From: Lachnospiraceae bacterium
Lineage (GTDB): Bacteria > Bacillota_A > Clostridia > Lachnospirales > Lachnospiraceae
Direction of reading: 5' to 3'
Length of the DNA stretch: 17,952 bases
Assembly (NCBI GenBank): GCA_017960415.1
Contig: JAGCZE010000501.1
Location: forward strand, 1 to 17,952
The position numbers and the translations under genes were made by a program. Position 1 is the stretch's first letter; every line of letters starts with the position of its first letter. The notes under the pieces are model-generated. The model was not told the DNA's origin and did no database searches. It saw only the letters and a program-made list of their open reading frames with translations. Positions 16,662 through 17,952 of this stretch are shown here, one piece after another.

Positions 16662-16907
16662 TCAAGCTTTTGAGTATGTGGCTTTTGCGGTGATTCCTTC
16701 AATTCGGCCCAATGCTCCGGTTAAGGAATTGATCTCATCATTCGGTGCATCGATGGCAATACAGATGATATTGATGTTCTTTTGTCTGTAAGGGATTCCC
16801 ATGCGGCCGATAATGTACTTTCCAAAACGGTGAAGCAACTCATTCAGCTCTCCTACGGCATCTTCGTTTTCAACAATTATACTGAGTACTGCAACACGAC
16901 TCTCCAT
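16662..16907 (-). CDS. TM1266-type iron-only hydrogenase system regulator (ACT-like)
   Basis: 81-residue ferredoxin-fold (ACT/NikR-like) protein of the family found beside [FeFe]-hydrogenase maturation genes. Its characteristic body is 'VAVLSIIVE...LNELLHRFGKYIIGRMGIPY', then 'INIICIAIDAPNDEINSLTGALGRI'. The fold suggests a small ligand-sensing dimer. The ligand and target are not established, and no DNA-binding domain is present. The start is taken at ATG 16907 (MESR). GGAGG is only three bases upstream, a short spacer. An ATG at 16922 has no ribosome site and falls in a hairpin. First gene of the hyd maturation cluster. The 158 bp after it carry the terminator-like hairpin and no established gene. 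Confidence 0.88.
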   Translation of the reverse strand: MESRVAVLSIIVENEDAVGELNELLHRFGKYIIGRMGIPYRQKNINIICIAIDAPNDEINSLTGALGRIEGITAKATYSKA

Positions 16908-16921
16908 ATTCCTCCGTTCCA

Positions 16922-16945
16922 TACCGAAAAAATCCTTTTTCGGTA
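16922..16945 (-). promoter_or_regulatory. Perfect 10-bp hairpin in the TM1266-like gene leader
   Basis: Arms TACCGAAAAA and TTTTTCGGTA enclose a 4-base loop, ending about ten bases before the GGAGG ribosome site. There is no downstream T run on either strand, so it is not a terminator. It could be a protein operator (palindrome) or an RNA stem controlling translation of the first gene of the hyd cluster. Confidence 0.6.
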
Positions 16946-16964
16946 CTCAACATTATTTTATTTC

Positions 16965-16992
16965 ATTATATTACTATTTCTCAAAAAAGCAA
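16965..16992 (-). promoter_or_regulatory. Predicted promoter of the hyd maturation cluster
   Basis: Minus strand TTGCTT (16992 to 16987), 16-bp spacer, then TATAAT (16970 to 16965). The predicted start near 16958 lies just upstream of the hairpin palindrome at 16922-16945. A second TATAAT at 17012-17007 has no good -35. The position between the preceding terminator and the first hyd gene supports the call. Confidence 0.5.
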
Positions 16993-17032
16993 TAATTTTC
17001 AAAATCATTATAATCTATTTCCCGTTTCGGGC

Positions 17033-17075
17033 AAAAAAAAACTACGTCCCGGTTAAATATCCGAAACGTAGTTTT
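17033..17075 (-). terminator. Intrinsic terminator after the chimeric ORF
   Basis: Perfect 10-bp arms AAAACTACGT (17038-17047) and ACGTAGTTTT (17066-17075) with an inner CGG/CCG pairing. On the minus strand they are followed by a run of five Ts. Spaced normally behind the AraC-derived 3' end at 17083, it is probably the original terminator of that AraC gene. Confidence 0.85.
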
Positions 17076-17082
17076 ACAAAAA

Positions 17083-17463
17083 CTAAATACCCTGTAAGAC
17101 TAATTTTTTTTTCCATTCTGTCGGAGTAACCCCATACATCTGTTTGAACACTCTTTGAAGTCTGAGTATCTTCTTGTATATCTGCTCCCTCATGACACGC
17201 TTAACGGTCTTTGATGCAAGATAGCTCATCTCCGTCGTTTTCTTTGTCATGAAGAATCTGATAATAAGAACTCCCATAAGAATCGCAAAAGATATGATCA
17301 CCCCGTTCGTGGTCATTTCCCTGCGGTACAGCTTCCCAACCACATTTGCGATGATAAAGATCATCACCGCATTCATCATAAGCTCCGTCCACTGGCAGAT
17401 GATGTTCCCCGCTATAAATTTTCTGCTTTCCGGGCACATAGCCATCAGCCTTTTATCAAACAT
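17083..17463 (-). pseudogene. Chimeric ORF: ABC transporter N-terminus fused to AraC-family C-terminus
   Basis: 126-residue open frame made of two unrelated parts. Residues 1-102 look like the start of a CydCD-type ABC transporter membrane domain. They have 'MFDKRL...CPESRKFIAGNIICQW' and two membrane segments (about 24-44 and 53-71), then 'MSYLASKTVKRVMREQIYKKILRL', the first intracellular helix before the usual third membrane helix. Residues 103-126 (RVFKQMYGVTPTEWKKK) are the last helix of an AraC/XylS HTH domain. The join is at base 17157/17158 and is in frame. The ATPase, most of the membrane domain and nearly all of the AraC protein are missing. A deletion joining two neighbouring minus-strand genes is the simplest explanation, and an assembly join is possible. 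The protein cannot work as either parent. Only a weak ribosome site (GAGG, 10 bases upstream) precedes it. Confidence 0.8.
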
Positions 17464-17580
17464 TTACTACATACCTCGCACTCATTTGGGTATTCCTTTC
17501 CATGCATTCATTGTGGCGTTCTTTTCCATACATTCATTGTGGCATTCCTTTCCACGCATTCATCGGAGTATTTCTTTCCT
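17463..17580 (-). repeat. 26-bp tandem repeats forming ATGA-linked mini-ORFs
   Basis: Clear units are 17489-17514, 17515-17540 and 17541-17566. There is a partial copy at 17567-17580 and a diverged copy at 17463-17488. On the minus strand each unit carries AAAGGA (AAAAGA in the middle one), an eight-base spacer and ATG. This gives nine-codon ORFs, the three repeat-encoded ones of the form M-N-x-W-K-x-x-P-(Q/K). Their TGA stops overlap the next ATG as ATGA. Positions are 17534-17563, 17508-17537, 17482-17511 and 17456-17485, a step of 26 each. The last overlaps the start of the chimeric ORF. Confidence 0.8.
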
Positions 17581-17750
17581 CACACGGGCATTTCCATAAA
17601 CTTATCTATCGCTTTCAGCACCGGCGCAGCATATTCTTTTCCGCCAAACAACCATTGCTCATGTTGCATGTTAAACTCACGTATGTCAGGATCATGGAAA
17701 TACTTTTTGTAGCGCTTCAGATACTTCTCGCCCATCTTATTTGCATTCAC
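17580..17750 (-). CDS. Unrecognised 56-codon ORF, possibly a gene fragment
   Basis: Starts with GTG at 17750, eight bases after an AAGG, and ends in TGA at 17580-17582. The peptide is charged and aromatic-rich (MGEKYLKRYKKYFHDPDIREF, then HEQWLFGGKEYAAPVLKAIDKF). Its composition and codon use look like real coding sequence. It starts four bases after the TAA of the preceding frame (17755-17757), an operon-like spacing. I do not recognise the family. It may be a complete small protein or the remaining C-terminus of a larger one. Confidence 0.45.
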   Translation of the reverse strand: MNANKMGEKYLKRYKKYFHDPDIREFNMQHEQWLFGGKEYAAPVLKAIDKFMEMPV

Positions 17751-17754
17751 TGCT

Positions 17755-17952
17755 TTACCTTAGTTTATTCAGAATCGCGAACATATCCAAGCCGCAAGAG
17801 CCGATGCTGCCGGGAAGATCACCAGCAGCTTCAACAGCTGGCTCTTAATGTTATATCCGTATTTCCTGTTCGAATATACACTTTCCACTTCCGGGAAATA
17901 AAACTGAAAGAAGTGAAACTTCATAAGCAGGAAATAGTCAAAGCAGATCATG
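17755..17952 (-). pseudogene. 3' end of an unrecognised gene, probably frameshifted (partial)
   Basis: One frame is open from the window edge to TGA at 17769 and begins MICFDYFLLMKFHFFQFYF, then FPEVESVYSNRKYGYNIKS. Near 17841 a second frame takes over in protein-like form (AVEAAGDLPGIGSCGLDMF, then AILNKLR) and ends in TAA at 17755-17757, four bases before the next GTG start. The natural end at that spacing suggests the second frame is the true C-terminus and that one base has been gained or lost around 17838-17850. Alternatively the first frame is genuine and ends in a hydrophobic tail. Family unknown. The 5' part lies outside the window. Confidence 0.35.

Overview
The window looks like a chromosomal segment of an anaerobic clostridial Firmicute, most likely a Lachnospiraceae-type gut or rumen bacterium. 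This rests on the [FeFe]-hydrogenase maturation genes with a TM1266-type regulator, several carbohydrate-utilisation genes, purine-rich Shine-Dalgarno sites and consensus TTGACA/TATAAT promoters. The taxonomy is inferred from gene content only. TGA ends at least six genes here, so it is an ordinary stop codon in this genome.

Layout. (1) Positions 1-3862, plus strand: the end of an ABC sugar-transport operon (a permease tail, then a MalG-type permease) followed by a GH31 glycoside hydrolase. The hydrolase frame is intact except for one in-frame TGA at a position where the family has glycine. A bidirectional terminator near 4020 closes this block. (2) 4042-8185, minus strand: a DUF3592-type membrane protein, and an FtsX-type ABC exporter (ATPase plus 907-residue permease). 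The exporter is driven by a perfect-consensus promoter with two GTTAG-N6-CTAAC operators. (3) 8243-12445, minus strand: a GH88 unsaturated uronyl hydrolase, a DUF2264 protein and a GufA-type ZIP metal transporter, read from one recognisable promoter with a structured leader. (4) 12557-16992, minus strand: TM1266-like regulator, hydF, hydE and hydG, which together build the [FeFe]-hydrogenase H-cluster. No hydrogenase structural gene is present. (5) 17033-17952, minus strand: a decayed region with an ABC-transporter/AraC chimeric ORF, 26-bp tandem repeats that form a chain of overlapping mini-ORFs, a 56-codon fragment and a probable frameshifted gene end.

How the genes work together: the GH31/ABC block and the GH88/DUF2264 block are two separate saccharide systems, one probably for alpha-linked sugars and one for unsaturated uronides left by a polysaccharide lyase. 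The hyd cluster supports fermentative hydrogen metabolism. The exporter is probably induced by a drug, peptide or toxic compound.

I found no phage, CRISPR, toxin-antitoxin or clear defence system, and no wholly new multigene system. The most unusual items are the single nonsense codon in GH31, the AraC/ABC fusion, the ATGA-linked mini-ORF array, the two-operator exporter promoter and the unexplained structured spacer before hydF.
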